Shown here piece by piece: positions 49,501-58,315 of a stretch of DNA of 64,000 nucleotides (position 1 is the first letter of the stretch; each line of letters starts with the position of its first letter). Both the position numbers and the translations under genes were made by a program. Source of the stretch: Actomonas sp051209155. GTDB taxonomy: Bacteria > Verrucomicrobiota > Verrucomicrobiia > Opitutales > Opitutaceae. Under the pieces are notes generated by a model that did no database searches, was not told where the DNA came from, and saw nothing but the letters and a program-made list of their open reading frames with translations. The stretch lies in the NCBI GenBank assembly GCA_051209155.1, contig JBPJGB010000002.1. The stretch is one strand, 5' to 3'.

Positions 49501-52500
49501 TGCCGGGTCTTGGCGATGCGGCTCCGCATGCGGATGCGCCGGCGGCTTACGACAACTTCACCTTCGAGGATCGCAAGGGCTACGATTGGGTTTATCGCGG
49601 GCCGCATGGGGCGGGCCCGGTCAATTCTGTTGCGATCACCAGTGGCGGCACCGGTTACACCTCCGCCCCCACGGTCACCTTCACCGGTGGCGGGGGCAGC
49701 GGCGCGACCGCCACTGCGACGGTGGCCAACGGGGTCGTGACCGCGATCACGCTGACCAATGTGGGCAGCGGTTACACCTCGGCCCCGACGATTCAGTTCG
49801 CCGGCGGTGACGGCACCGGCGCGGCCGCCACGGCGATCGTGGGTCCGACGCTGGGCATGCAGTTCTACTACCTTATGCGCGAAGGTTTCTACGTGCCCGG
49901 CTTCTCGACCCAACCGGCCGTGGGCACCGCGCTGCCCTACCTGCGCCCCCTTTCCGGCGGCACGCCGCAAGGCGACCCGGTGACCGGCACGCCCTTGACG
50001 ATCACCTACCGGCCGGTCTGGCCGGCAGTTGCCCCGGAGCTGCGGGTCGCCGAGACGCTCACCATGCCGAAGTTTGGTCTGCCGGCGGTGCTCACGCAAA
50101 CCAGCGCGCAGGTGCTCTACGAGCAGTCGATCGCGACCCTCGGCGCGACCCGTCCGAGCGTCACGCTGCACGATCCCATTCGCGAAAAATCCTTCGCCCT
50201 GGGCGGGACCAATCAACTCTCCGCCATCCCCGCGGCCGTGCGCACCAGCAGTTTCCAGGGCAAAGTCTATTTTCAGTCCGTGCCTCCGCATCTGCAGCAA
50301 CGGTTCTTCTTTGACAGCAGTCGCGGGGCGAATGGCGAGCTGGTGTTGACCGGCAAGTTTGTCGATGCCGCCGCCGGCGAGGACTACCTGGCGTTGAACG
50401 TCTTAAGCAACGAAGACGTCGCGGCGCTCAAAGCCTTGTGCGCGGCCACCGATCCCGACAAAGCGCGATGGGATGCCGCCATCGATCAGCTCACCACGCG
50501 GGTCGAGACCTTTGTGGAGAATCCGCTCCAACCGGGGACCTATGTTTCCGACGGCAATCCGGTCACGGTCGGCCCGGTCACCTTGGCCCAGCCCTCCGAT
50601 TCCGACACCTCGGTCGTGGACTACGCGCTCACCGCGACAGGCAAGGGTTCCGGCTGGGTGTCATTGGTTTTTGGAGACGGTGAGGCGTTCACTCCGTCCG
50701 GCGACCCGGTGAGCGTGGCGGTGTTCCGGGTGGCGCCCCGGCTCCATGCCGGTGAGCTCAAGGTGGAGCCCTCCAGCAATCCCTTGGATGAAATGGTCTC
50801 GCTGCGGCACTCGAGTGATTTCGCCGCGCGGTCGACGGACTACGAATTCGAATGGCGCTACGCGCCGCCGCAGGGTGGGGTGGCGCCGCCAGTCTATACC
50901 TACACGCTGTCGGCGTTGGCCGCCGACACGTGGCAGTTCGTCGCCAACCCGGCGGGCAACCTGCCGAGTCCGGCGGAATACACCGCCGCCGGTTCGCCGG
51001 TCTCGCTGCCGTTCAACGTCGCCATCAAGACCGATGCCACGCGACTGGCGACCGAGCCGGATCGCGTCGCGCGGAAAACCTCGCCGCTGGATTTCTCGGG
51101 CGGTGTGCCGGGACGGGTTATTTTCAGCGCCGATTTGGCCGACTCCAATGCGGGCCTGGTGCTCTACGTGAACGGCGCGGCGACTGTCGCCTACAACGCG
51201 CCGGCCGGATTCACCAACGTGACGAGTTCCACCGGCCTCACCGCCACGGGCCTTACCCACCAGTTCGAGGTCTCGCCCGATGCCTTCCAGGTCGGGCCAA
51301 ACACGGTCGAGATCGCGCTCTTCACCAGTTCCGCCGTCGCGGCCGCAGCGCCGCTTAACTTTCGGCTCCATGCCTCCACCGAGACCGACGAAGTGGTCGG
51401 CTCCTCCACCTGGCAAACGCCGAGTGGCACGCTCGGCGCGCAGGTCGTGGTCGGCGGTTCGCCCACCGCTCCGTTGGGCAGCCCCCTGCTCGTGATGACG
51501 GACAACTACTTCACGATGCGCTATAGGCCGAAGATCAACACGAGCAACGTGCTCGCGTCCGGTTCCGATCAAAGCGCGGTGGCGTGGTCGCGCTGGACCG
51601 AACCGAAATTGGTCGAGGGCTGGATCAAGCGCGTCGTCGCCGGCATCAACCCCTTCAACCAGCGCGTCAACGACCTCTACAACAACGCGGTCAACACCGA
51701 TGTCTCGCTGCTCACCCAGGCGGGCGCCCGCTGGGAAGGTGACGTCTCCCTCAACCTTTCCAACATCAACGATTTTGGCCTCATCGAGATCTACGAGACC
51801 GTGCTCAACCGCGGCAAGACGCTCAGCATCGACGCCGGGTTCGACTACGCGCCGGCCAACGACGCGCTGCTGTTGGCCGCCGGTTATCTGAACGACCTCT
51901 ACACGATCCTGGGCAACGAGGCCTACGCCGATGCCGCCAATCCCACGATCGCCATCGACGACAGCGCCACCGCGACCGAGGTGAACACCTCCCGCTTCTC
52001 CTTTGAAGGCCAGGTGGCCAGCGTGCTCGAAGAGGAGTTGGCCCTGCTCCGCGGTCGGGATGATTCCCTGACGCCCGGAGTGAAAGTGGCGCCAGCCTAC
52101 AATCGCCTGTTCTGGAACTACACCCGCGGCATCAATTCCGGCGAGGCGCTCTACGTCGCGAACTACAACATCACCGAGAAGACCGGCAGCTCGACCGCCA
52201 ACGGCGTGGTGGATGCCGCCGACGCCCAACGCATGTTCCCGCAGGCCCACGGTGACGCCTACGGTCATTACCTCACCGCGCTTAAAGGTTACCAGCGCCT
52301 GCTGCAGAACCCGAGCTTCACCTGGACGCCGCGTTCCGAGGCCGTGAGCGTGCTCGGCCAAACCATCCAGGTCGATTACCAGGACGAGCGAAAGTATGCC
52401 CAGGCCGCGCTGAACGTCGCTCGCACCGCCCAGCAAATCATGGCCCTGACGCACCGTCAGAGCTACCGGGACGACCCGTCCGCCGGTTGGAGTCATTTGC

Positions 52501-55133
52501 GCGACGGTCAGACCAACAGCCAGACCGGCATCACCCGCCATTGGGGCTTGGATGAGTGGGCCTCCCGCGCCACTCAGGGTGCCTACTACAGTTGGGTCGT
52601 GGGCAACTCCATCCTGCCGGAGGACGACACCGATCCGAACCACACCGGCATTCAGGTCATCGATCGCTCGACGGTGCTCGAGCTCACGCAGTTGCCGACG
52701 ATCGCGGAAGATTTCCAGATCAAGATCGACAACGCCAACGCCCATCTCAACCCGCTGGGCCTGAGCCCCAGTGCGATCGCCTTCGACATCTCCCCGAGTG
52801 AACTTAAGGCCGGTCAGTCTCATTTTGACCAGATCTACGATCGCTCCCTGCGGGCTGTCACCAATGCCAAAGGCGCCTTCGATCAGGCGGCCCGGATGAC
52901 CCGCTTGCTCCGCAACCAGGAGGATCAAATCGCGGACGCCAACGACGCGATCGTCGACGAGGAGTCCGCCTTCGCCTCGGCCTTGGTCGACATCTACGGC
53001 ACGCCTTACCCCGGCGAAATCGGCGCGGGTAAGACCTACGCCGAAGGCTACACCGGTCCCGACCTCTTGCTGTGGAACATCATCGATCGCCCGACCGACC
53101 AGGTTGACACCACCCAGGCCGTGACGATCACCGCGCGCTCGCCCACCGGAGTCAGCGCCAGTGACGTCTTCGACCTCACGAAGTTCTCGACCACCGACGT
53201 CAACAAGCCGCTCACCGAATTTTTCACCGACCGCGCCATCACCATCAATCCCGACAGCTTTGTGCAGTTCGCGGACACCTGGAAACAATCGGCCGGAAAT
53301 CTCGGCACTCGCTCCGTGGTGGGCACCTTGCAGCAGGCACTGCTCGATCGCTACCAGGCGACGATCGAACTCCGAGCCGGGGCCGCGGCCCTCAATCAAG
53401 ACATCGCGGCGCTCGATCAGCAGCGTAAGCTCCTGCTCATCATGTTCCGCGCGCACGCCGATGCGGTGAAGGCGGAAAAGGATGCCGGCGACACGGTGTA
53501 TGCCCTGCGCATCGCCCAAGTTTCCTTGGAATCCGTGGGCGAGCTGCTGTTCACGGAGGCCGACTACATTCAAGGTTTGTTTGCGGGGTCTTCCGAAGCG
53601 CCGCCCAAAACCGTCGGCACCTCAAACGACGCCACCTCGTCGATTCGTTCGGCCTTCAGTATCGCTGGTATCACGTCGTGGTTCACCGTCTCGCGGGCAG
53701 CATCGGTTCTAAACAGTATCGCCCGAGGTCTCGAGGTGGAACAGGAGCGGGTCACTCGCGAGATGGAGCAGTCGATCACCCGGTTTGGCTTCGATTACGA
53801 AAAGGCTCAGGCCGCCTGGGAGTATGAGTCGGCCCTGCGCGAACTGACGACCAACGTCTACGAAATCACCCAACTGATCACCGAAGTGCAGCGCGCGGAT
53901 GAAGCGGTGCGCAACCTCATCGCCGCCGGCAACTCCCTCCAGGCCAACCGTGCGACCTTCCGCCAGCGGGCGGCCGCCAAGGTGCAGGGCTACCGCACCA
54001 ACGACCTCACCTTCCGCACCTTCCGCAACGAGGCGTTGGAGCAATACCGCACGCTCTTCGATCTGGCCGCCCGCTACACCTACCTCGCCGCCAAGGCCTA
54101 CGATTATGAAACCGGCCTGCTGGGGTCGACCGCCGGGCAGTCCGCGATCAACGCCATCGTTGGTTCCCGCGCGCTGGGCGACCTCACCGATGGCACGCCG
54201 CAGGCCACGGTCAGTGAATTCGGCGACGCCGGACTCGCCGGCACCATGGCCCGCCTGCAGGCCGACTGGGCGGTGGCCAAGCCGCGCCTCGGTATCAATA
54301 ACCCGGATACGAATGGCACGGTCTTTTCCCTGCGCCATGAGCTCTTCCGCCTCGCCTCCGACAGCAGCGGCGACACCGCCTGGCGGCAAACCTTGGAGCA
54401 GCACATGGTCAGCAACATCCTGGCCGACCCCGATGTCGCCGCCCACGCCCGCAACGTGGCCAAGGCCGACGGCAGCGCGGTGCCGGGCATCATCATTCCC
54501 TTCAGCACCACCATCCAGAAGGGCCACAACTTCTTCGGTCTGCCGCTCATCGGCGGGGACCACGCCTTCAGCGATTCCAATTTCGCCACCAAGATCTACA
54601 GCGTCGGCATGGTGCTGCGGGACTACGTCGGCATGGACGCCTACGCCACTGGCAAAGTCGACGCCGCCGGGCCGGCCTCCGGCGACGCCAACGCCCTGAG
54701 CGCCACGCCGTATGTTTACCTCATCCCCACCGGCACCGACTACATGCTGGCGCCGCCCTTGGGCGACACCGGCGTCGTGCGGTCCTTCACCGTGCACGAC
54801 CAGGCGCTGCCGCTGCCCTTCAATCTCGGTTCGACCGATTTCTCGGACAACCAGTTCTTCGACGCCAACGGCACGCTCACCGAGCAACCCTGGATTCTGC
54901 GCAAGCACCAGGCCTTCCGTCCGGTCAGCGATCCCGCGTTCTTCTACTCGTCTGTGCCCGAGGAGTTCACCAACTCTCGGCTGGTCGGCCGCAGCGTGTG
55001 GAACGGCGGGTGGAAGATCGTCATTCCCGCCTACACCCTGCTCAACAACGAGCAGGAGGGCCTCAATCGCTTCGCCGCCAGCGTGAGCGACATCGAGCTC
55101 TTCCTGCGCACCTACTCGCACTCCGGCAACTGA
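46512..55133 (+). CDS. Giant exported protein (2,873 aa) with GGSGYTSAP repeat pairs
   Basis: The longest gene in the window. A signal peptide (about 1-28, ILRRGLFATLLLVAAAPVARA) precedes a long beta-rich N-terminal half and a mostly helical C-terminal ~1,200 residues. Four blocks of paired 'GGSGYTSAPTVTxxGGGGSGATA' repeats lie at residues about 52-122, 237-306, 681-748 and 1036-1115, each pair joined by a spacer 'NGxVTxIxxTNxGSGY'. The C-terminal part has long coiled-coil-like segments (DQAARMTRLLRNQEDQIAD, AALNQDIAALDQQRKLLLIM). No enzymatic motif was found. The ATG at 46512 overlaps the preceding stop; an in-frame extension to 46347 would precede the signal. It may be an adhesin or the backbone of a surface filament; Tc-toxin-like proteins are an alternative that I cannot confirm. 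Confidence 0.82.
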   Translation: MNRLTAILRRGLFATLLLVAAAPVARAQFEMRGATQNRLFQSNTIADLTLIDGGSGYTSAPTVTLVGGSGSGAIIAATVSNGAVTGFTVTATGSGYAFTDPPTVSISGGGGSGASARVVFRSVPDGLNPAVTTPQFASIAGHSGGSAAVVANETLSVRYPSSSAGLVLQRSAFGGAVAVGVPRYLLGDVIAPPATQVDGITPADTNYWRAQPVKVGEDFVQTATSSTDTPIPLELSAIEVVEGGAGYTSVPTVSITGGGGTGATAEAVVAQGVVTAINLTNAGSGYTTLPAVTLSGGGGTGATATAAGQQPDFYFSPHAERVFATQAGRVAITWVTRVPVTSPAEPSTAKYRFRDQSFSVSSTTAKPARTIYWTERSFNGPLVNIPLGQIETINPVFSTNFPEFVREEYQRVGSSAPSDISLPPERRTLWFDKTGGIGQLHAYNREGRVFIEYLGPLQADGGGEVHEFLGADIVDVVRVAEPVQTTVYLGDQLTPRDASNQLLPRDGSSEWRAAPVTAVSTDTVNYYGSIARRDGVTEYFAERENLTPDRVSFYWLEEADAAIHFKQTGFEPDLGIFWPRIRNEYLQVWPTDVAAYAHFVVGQLGSTPETGIPFAGAQQPQVVFQDDPAQSEAQIDATTQRFFVQFAGADGLNRALLKFSGANELWYVRLFTQREDRGREIEITNGGSGYTSAPTITFTNGGDGATAVATISGGKVTSITITDPGYNFTPSTQVVISGGGGSGAEAVVSQLGFLEGDGNAAIVETAYVGTRIDAPDGHAVAGYVASGNNYNPGAYADPFAVGIPAAASAAIIPVNAIPGSNVLKVWWFREVAPPSDSFQGFYTPAKVGTYTVQYPTEPAKIILASNQGSGDLTAAEIAGSLYVQNDRSAVGFNPNEEHALALAGRIYALRDDLNNTTANASVYTSEPFVLWDYIHPDDGRPAMRAFKVERELDVAGTANDLRFNYEVTAGSIIQPPMPLPILPLPLNANGVVLNREVPGLGDAAPHADAPAAYDNFTFEDRKGYDWVYRGPHGAGPVNSVAITSGGTGYTSAPTVTFTGGGGSGATATATVANGVVTAITLTNVGSGYTSAPTIQFAGGDGTGAAATAIVGPTLGMQFYYLMREGFYVPGFSTQPAVGTALPYLRPLSGGTPQGDPVTGTPLTITYRPVWPAVAPELRVAETLTMPKFGLPAVLTQTSAQVLYEQSIATLGATRPSVTLHDPIREKSFALGGTNQLSAIPAAVRTSSFQGKVYFQSVPPHLQQRFFFDSSRGANGELVLTGKFVDAAAGEDYLALNVLSNEDVAALKALCAATDPDKARWDAAIDQLTTRVETFVENPLQPGTYVSDGNPVTVGPVTLAQPSDSDTSVVDYALTATGKGSGWVSLVFGDGEAFTPSGDPVSVAVFRVAPRLHAGELKVEPSSNPLDEMVSLRHSSDFAARSTDYEFEWRYAPPQGGVAPPVYTYTLSALAADTWQFVANPAGNLPSPAEYTAAGSPVSLPFNVAIKTDATRLATEPDRVARKTSPLDFSGGVPGRVIFSADLADSNAGLVLYVNGAATVAYNAPAGFTNVTSSTGLTATGLTHQFEVSPDAFQVGPNTVEIALFTSSAVAAAAPLNFRLHASTETDEVVGSSTWQTPSGTLGAQVVVGGSPTAPLGSPLLVMTDNYFTMRYRPKINTSNVLASGSDQSAVAWSRWTEPKLVEGWIKRVVAGINPFNQRVNDLYNNAVNTDVSLLTQAGARWEGDVSLNLSNINDFGLIEIYETVLNRGKTLSIDAGFDYAPANDALLLAAGYLNDLYTILGNEAYADAANPTIAIDDSATATEVNTSRFSFEGQVASVLEEELALLRGRDDSLTPGVKVAPAYNRLFWNYTRGINSGEALYVANYNITEKTGSSTANGVVDAADAQRMFPQAHGDAYGHYLTALKGYQRLLQNPSFTWTPRSEAVSVLGQTIQVDYQDERKYAQAALNVARTAQQIMALTHRQSYRDDPSAGWSHLRDGQTNSQTGITRHWGLDEWASRATQGAYYSWVVGNSILPEDDTDPNHTGIQVIDRSTVLELTQLPTIAEDFQIKIDNANAHLNPLGLSPSAIAFDISPSELKAGQSHFDQIYDRSLRAVTNAKGAFDQAARMTRLLRNQEDQIADANDAIVDEESAFASALVDIYGTPYPGEIGAGKTYAEGYTGPDLLLWNIIDRPTDQVDTTQAVTITARSPTGVSASDVFDLTKFSTTDVNKPLTEFFTDRAITINPDSFVQFADTWKQSAGNLGTRSVVGTLQQALLDRYQATIELRAGAAALNQDIAALDQQRKLLLIMFRAHADAVKAEKDAGDTVYALRIAQVSLESVGELLFTEADYIQGLFAGSSEAPPKTVGTSNDATSSIRSAFSIAGITSWFTVSRAASVLNSIARGLEVEQERVTREMEQSITRFGFDYEKAQAAWEYESALRELTTNVYEITQLITEVQRADEAVRNLIAAGNSLQANRATFRQRAAAKVQGYRTNDLTFRTFRNEALEQYRTLFDLAARYTYLAAKAYDYETGLLGSTAGQSAINAIVGSRALGDLTDGTPQATVSEFGDAGLAGTMARLQADWAVAKPRLGINNPDTNGTVFSLRHELFRLASDSSGDTAWRQTLEQHMVSNILADPDVAAHARNVAKADGSAVPGIIIPFSTTIQKGHNFFGLPLIGGDHAFSDSNFATKIYSVGMVLRDYVGMDAYATGKVDAAGPASGDANALSATPYVYLIPTGTDYMLAPPLGDTGVVRSFTVHDQALPLPFNLGSTDFSDNQFFDANGTLTEQPWILRKHQAFRPVSDPAFFYSSVPEEFTNSRLVGRSVWNGGWKIVIPAYTLLNNEQEGLNRFAASVSDIELFLRTYSHSGN
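46665..49842 (+). repeat. Four blocks of paired GSGYTSAPT-type beta repeats
   Basis: Blocks at about 46665-46872, 47223-47431, 48555-48755 and 49621-49842 of the giant gene. Each contains two units of about 34 residues with the core G-x-G-Y-T-S-x-P-T-V-T and a Gly-rich loop. The codons differ between units, so conservation acts on the protein. The blocks are separated by unrelated domains. Confidence 0.85.
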
Positions 55134-55136
55134 GTC

Positions 55137-55667
55137 ATGCGTAAACCACTGCTCATACTCGGATTCGTCGCGCTGGCCGGAGGGCTCGCGTGGCACTTGC
55201 TCCGGCCGGCTGCCGCGCCGGCGTCGGAACCGGCGCGGGAAACGACCGCCTGGGTCGAAACCGAGGACGCCCGCCTGCAACTGCAGCTCAATCGAGCCGA
55301 GGTGTTCCGCCGCGCGTTCTGGCGACAGCCCACCGCCGCCGAGAACATCCTGCACGCCGAGCGTCGCCACCGCTTGCGCGAGCCGAATGGCGGGGTGCAG
55401 GAGTGGCAATGGTTCATCGCGCTCGAGCCCGGCGACGCGTTTGCCGCCTGGCTGCTGGAGGAAAACCCCTTCGAACTGGTCGCCGCCCCGGCGGGGACGG
55501 TAGCGACCTTGGCGGACGCGCCGGACTGGATGCCAAACCGCGCGGCGCTCGCCCGCATGACTCATTATCGCAAACCGGGCAGCAACCTGCAGGTCTTCCG
55601 CGACCCGGCTACCGGACGTCTCTACGCCACCGACGCAGGCGGTGGGTTCAACCTCGCTCAGAAATGA
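55137..55667 (+). CDS. Small membrane-anchored protein in surface operon
   Basis: A 176-residue protein with an N-terminal hydrophobic segment (about 4-22, LLILGFVALAGGLAWHLL) followed by a soluble charged domain (VETEDARLQLQLNRAEVFRRA, NGGVQEWQWFIALEPGDAFA). It begins 3 nt after the giant gene's stop and its stop overlaps the next start (ATGA). I do not recognise the family. Short single-pass proteins inside such operons often help export or assembly of the large neighbour; nothing in the sequence shows this here. Confidence 0.7.
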   Translation: MRKPLLILGFVALAGGLAWHLLRPAAAPASEPARETTAWVETEDARLQLQLNRAEVFRRAFWRQPTAAENILHAERRHRLREPNGGVQEWQWFIALEPGDAFAAWLLEENPFELVAAPAGTVATLADAPDWMPNRAALARMTHYRKPGSNLQVFRDPATGRLYATDAGGGFNLAQK

Positions 55668-56743
55668 TACTCTCGTCGCGATTCACGTTCCGCCTGTTCT
55701 CCGCGTTGGTCGGCGGCTTGGTGCTGGCCGCGGTCCCGGCCTTTGCCCAGGCCGGCGCGTCACGACCGGTTGGATACATCGTGCAAACGATTCCGGCCGG
55801 CCAAAGCCGTTCCTTTTCCATCCCCTTGGATGCGCCCGCGTCGAGTTTGGCCAACTCGGTCGGCAAGGTGACCGCGGTCGGCAGCAACTGGCTTGAAAAT
55901 GCCGCCGCCGCCTGGACGCCGGGTGCGTTCTCCACCGCCGGCGCGCCCTACTACCTGCGCCTCACCTCCGGCGCGCAGTCCGGCCGGCTTTTCCGCATCG
56001 TCAACCCGGCCAACACCGCCACCCGCGTTTACGTGGCCGACGACGGCGTGGGCCTGGCCGAGCTTGGCATCGAAGTCGGCGAGAACGGTGCGGGCTACGA
56101 GATCATTCCCGCCGACACGTTGGGCACGCTCTTCGGCACGGCGGACGACAACAACCTCTTGCTGCAGGGCGCCGACACGCCGCACGGCGCCGACCTCGTG
56201 CAGGTCTGGGGCGGGGCCTCGTGGATCAATTTTTATTTCAACACGACCTGGAATCGCTGGGCGCGCGACCTCGACAGCGTGGCGAGCCCAAGTCGCAACG
56301 CCTTTCTCCTGCGCCCCGATCGCGGGGTCATGATTGCCCGCCGCGGCGACACCGATCTGGTGATCCCGACGCTGGGCCGGGTGCTGGTCCAGCCGCCGCG
56401 TGCGGTGCACACCCGCACCCAAAACGCGCTGACTTTCCTGGCGACGATGCAGGCCACTGACACGACATTGGGCGAGCTCGCGTTGCAGACCGCCAGCCGC
56501 ACCCACGCCTGGAAGTCGTCCGCCGATGCCACCGAGGCCGACTTGCTGGTGGTGTGGGCCGGCGCCTCCTGGTTCAGCTTCTATTTCAACAGTGAGGTGG
56601 GCCACTGGCAGCGGACGAACGAGACCACCACCAACCGCGACGGTTACGTCATCAAAGCGGGCACGCCCATTTTTGTGCAACGGCGCGAGGTGGGAGCGAC
56701 CGCCGCGGACAAGACCATTCAGTTCCCGTCGATAGGAGGCTGA
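55664..56743 (+). CDS. TIGR02597-like exported surface protein
   Basis: A 359-residue exported protein: signal peptide about 1-29 (LFSALVGGLVLAAVPAFAQ), then an entirely beta-rich sequence with two copies of a W-x-x-F-Y-F-N motif: WGGASWINFYFNTTWNRWARD (about 183-203) and WAGASWFSFYFNSEVGHWQR (about 300-319). Similar duplicated motifs define a Verrucomicrobia paralogous family (TIGR02597), to which this appears to belong by eye. Function unknown; it is probably a surface or secreted structural protein. It starts by ATGA overlap with the previous gene and ends 9 nt before the next. Confidence 0.75.
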   Translation: MILSSRFTFRLFSALVGGLVLAAVPAFAQAGASRPVGYIVQTIPAGQSRSFSIPLDAPASSLANSVGKVTAVGSNWLENAAAAWTPGAFSTAGAPYYLRLTSGAQSGRLFRIVNPANTATRVYVADDGVGLAELGIEVGENGAGYEIIPADTLGTLFGTADDNNLLLQGADTPHGADLVQVWGGASWINFYFNTTWNRWARDLDSVASPSRNAFLLRPDRGVMIARRGDTDLVIPTLGRVLVQPPRAVHTRTQNALTFLATMQATDTTLGELALQTASRTHAWKSSADATEADLLVVWAGASWFSFYFNSEVGHWQRTNETTTNRDGYVIKAGTPIFVQRREVGATAADKTIQFPSIGG

Positions 56744-56752
56744 TCCGCGCGT

Positions 56753-58315
56753 ATGGGCGGGCATCTTCACACTTTGCTTCGGCGACAAGGTGGCTTCCGC
56801 ACGGTTCGCTGCGGGATTGTCACCAGCCTGTTCGCCACCGCAACGGTGGCGCAGACCGTGGTGTTGGACAGCTTTGACGATGGGTCGGCGACGGGTGCGC
56901 CGGCGAGCGGCACCACCTGGACCTCCGCCGTCACGCAACTCTCCACCAGCATCCAAGTGGGCAGCGGCGCGACCGACGTGAACGGTTGGGTGGCCACCGG
57001 CCTCAGCCTCGATGCCAGTGGCCAGAGTTACCTGCAGATTCTGGCGCAACGCGATGCCGGCAACGCCAGTCCCTCGGTCGTGGTCCAATTCAACGACATC
57101 AACCTCACCCAGGATGCGGGGGCGTTCTCGGTCGGCAGCGATGCGTTTGCCGAAGGTGCGCTCACGTGGGTGCAGATTCCGCTCTCCGATTGGGGCAGCG
57201 GCTTCGATCCCAGCCAGATCACCGATTGGAGTCTGGGTGGTGGGGCGACGGGCATCACCGCTTTTCGTATGACCTTTGCTCAGCTCGAGCTCGCCGCCGA
57301 CCTGCGCGCGCTCGAAGGCGGCACAATCATCACCGCCGGCGATCAGGTCTACACCACGGCCCAGTCGCTCACGGGCGCGACCGTCCTGGGCAACACCGGC
57401 GGGGCCAACAACACCGGCACTGCGATCACCTTTAACAACACCATCGACGGCGCTCATGATCTCACCCTCAACACGTCGGGCGAGACCACCCTCGATGGCG
57501 CCGTCGGGGCAACGACCCCTTTGGCCAGTCTCACCACCGACGCAGGTGGCTCCACGGTTGTCGGTGGAGGCGCCGTCACCACGACTGGCGATCAAAGCTT
57601 CAACGACGAAGTTCAACTCGAGGCCGACGCGACCTTCACGACCACCGACGACGGCGAGATCAGTTTCGGGAACGGCATCGACGGTGGTGGTTGGAGTCTC
57701 ACCGTCAACTCGCCCAACTGGGGCAGCCTGAGTGCCGCGCAGGACCTGGCGCAGTTCAAGAAGCAGGGCACCGGCACCTTCGCGTTGACCGGGCAGAGCA
57801 CTTACAGCGGCACGACCACGATCGAGGGCGGCATTCTGCAGTTGGACATTGATAACGCGCTCGCTGCCTCCAGCTCACTCGTCCTCGCTGGCGGCACCCT
57901 CGACCTCAACCAGCACAGCCTGACCCTCTCGTCATTTGCGGTGAGCGCCGACTCCGCGATCGATTTTGGCGGCAGCGGCGGCGGACTGACCCTCACCAGC
58001 ATCGCTGGGTCGCTGTGGACGGGCACGCTGAGCATCAGCAACTTCGACCCTGCGGTGAATACGCTGCGTTTCGGGACATCCAGCTCGGGCATCCACTCCG
58101 CCAACCTCGGCCAGTTCCGATTCGTGGGTTACGGCAACGCGATCGGCCAGATCGATGCGTCCGGTTTCATCACTCCGTCGGCCGTGCCGGAGCCGGCGAC
58201 CGTTGCGGCCATGGTGGGACTGGTGGCGCTCGTCGCCGCCGCGATCCGTCGCCGTCGCCAGCGTGATCCGATGGTCGACGAGCGCCTCAATAACCCCGAC
58301 GCTTCCACCCCGTGA
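56753..58315 (+). CDS. PEP-CTERM protein with autotransporter-type beta-strand repeat
   Basis: A 520-residue exported protein. Residues about 25-190 form a domain shared with the next gene's product (VVLDSFDDGSATGAPASGTT, then RDAGNASPSVVVQFNDINL, and FDPSQITDWSLGGGATGI). A middle region carries beta-strand repeats of autotransporter-associated type (GTGTFALTGQSTYSGTTTIE; LVLAGGTLDLNQHSLTLSS). The C-terminus is a PEP-CTERM sorting signal: VPEP, a hydrophobic helix (about 483-499) and a basic RRRRQ cluster, followed by a tail. PEP-CTERM proteins are exported and processed by an exosortase, which is not encoded in this window. The ATG start lies 9 nt after the previous gene; the hydrophobic signal is weak (TSLFATATVAQT). 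Confidence 0.82.
   Translation: MGGHLHTLLRRQGGFRTVRCGIVTSLFATATVAQTVVLDSFDDGSATGAPASGTTWTSAVTQLSTSIQVGSGATDVNGWVATGLSLDASGQSYLQILAQRDAGNASPSVVVQFNDINLTQDAGAFSVGSDAFAEGALTWVQIPLSDWGSGFDPSQITDWSLGGGATGITAFRMTFAQLELAADLRALEGGTIITAGDQVYTTAQSLTGATVLGNTGGANNTGTAITFNNTIDGAHDLTLNTSGETTLDGAVGATTPLASLTTDAGGSTVVGGGAVTTTGDQSFNDEVQLEADATFTTTDDGEISFGNGIDGGGWSLTVNSPNWGSLSAAQDLAQFKKQGTGTFALTGQSTYSGTTTIEGGILQLDIDNALAASSSLVLAGGTLDLNQHSLTLSSFAVSADSAIDFGGSGGGLTLTSIAGSLWTGTLSISNFDPAVNTLRFGTSSSGIHSANLGQFRFVGYGNAIGQIDASGFITPSAVPEPATVAAMVGLVALVAAAIRRRRQRDPMVDERLNNPDASTP

Noticed and set aside
47394..50300. 968-residue minus-strand frame inside the giant gene
   Set aside because: Antisense of a strongly supported coding gene; high GC at the third position removes stops by chance.
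50661..53573. 970-residue minus-strand frame inside the giant gene
   Set aside because: Same reason: antisense open frame in high-GC DNA without recognisable domains.
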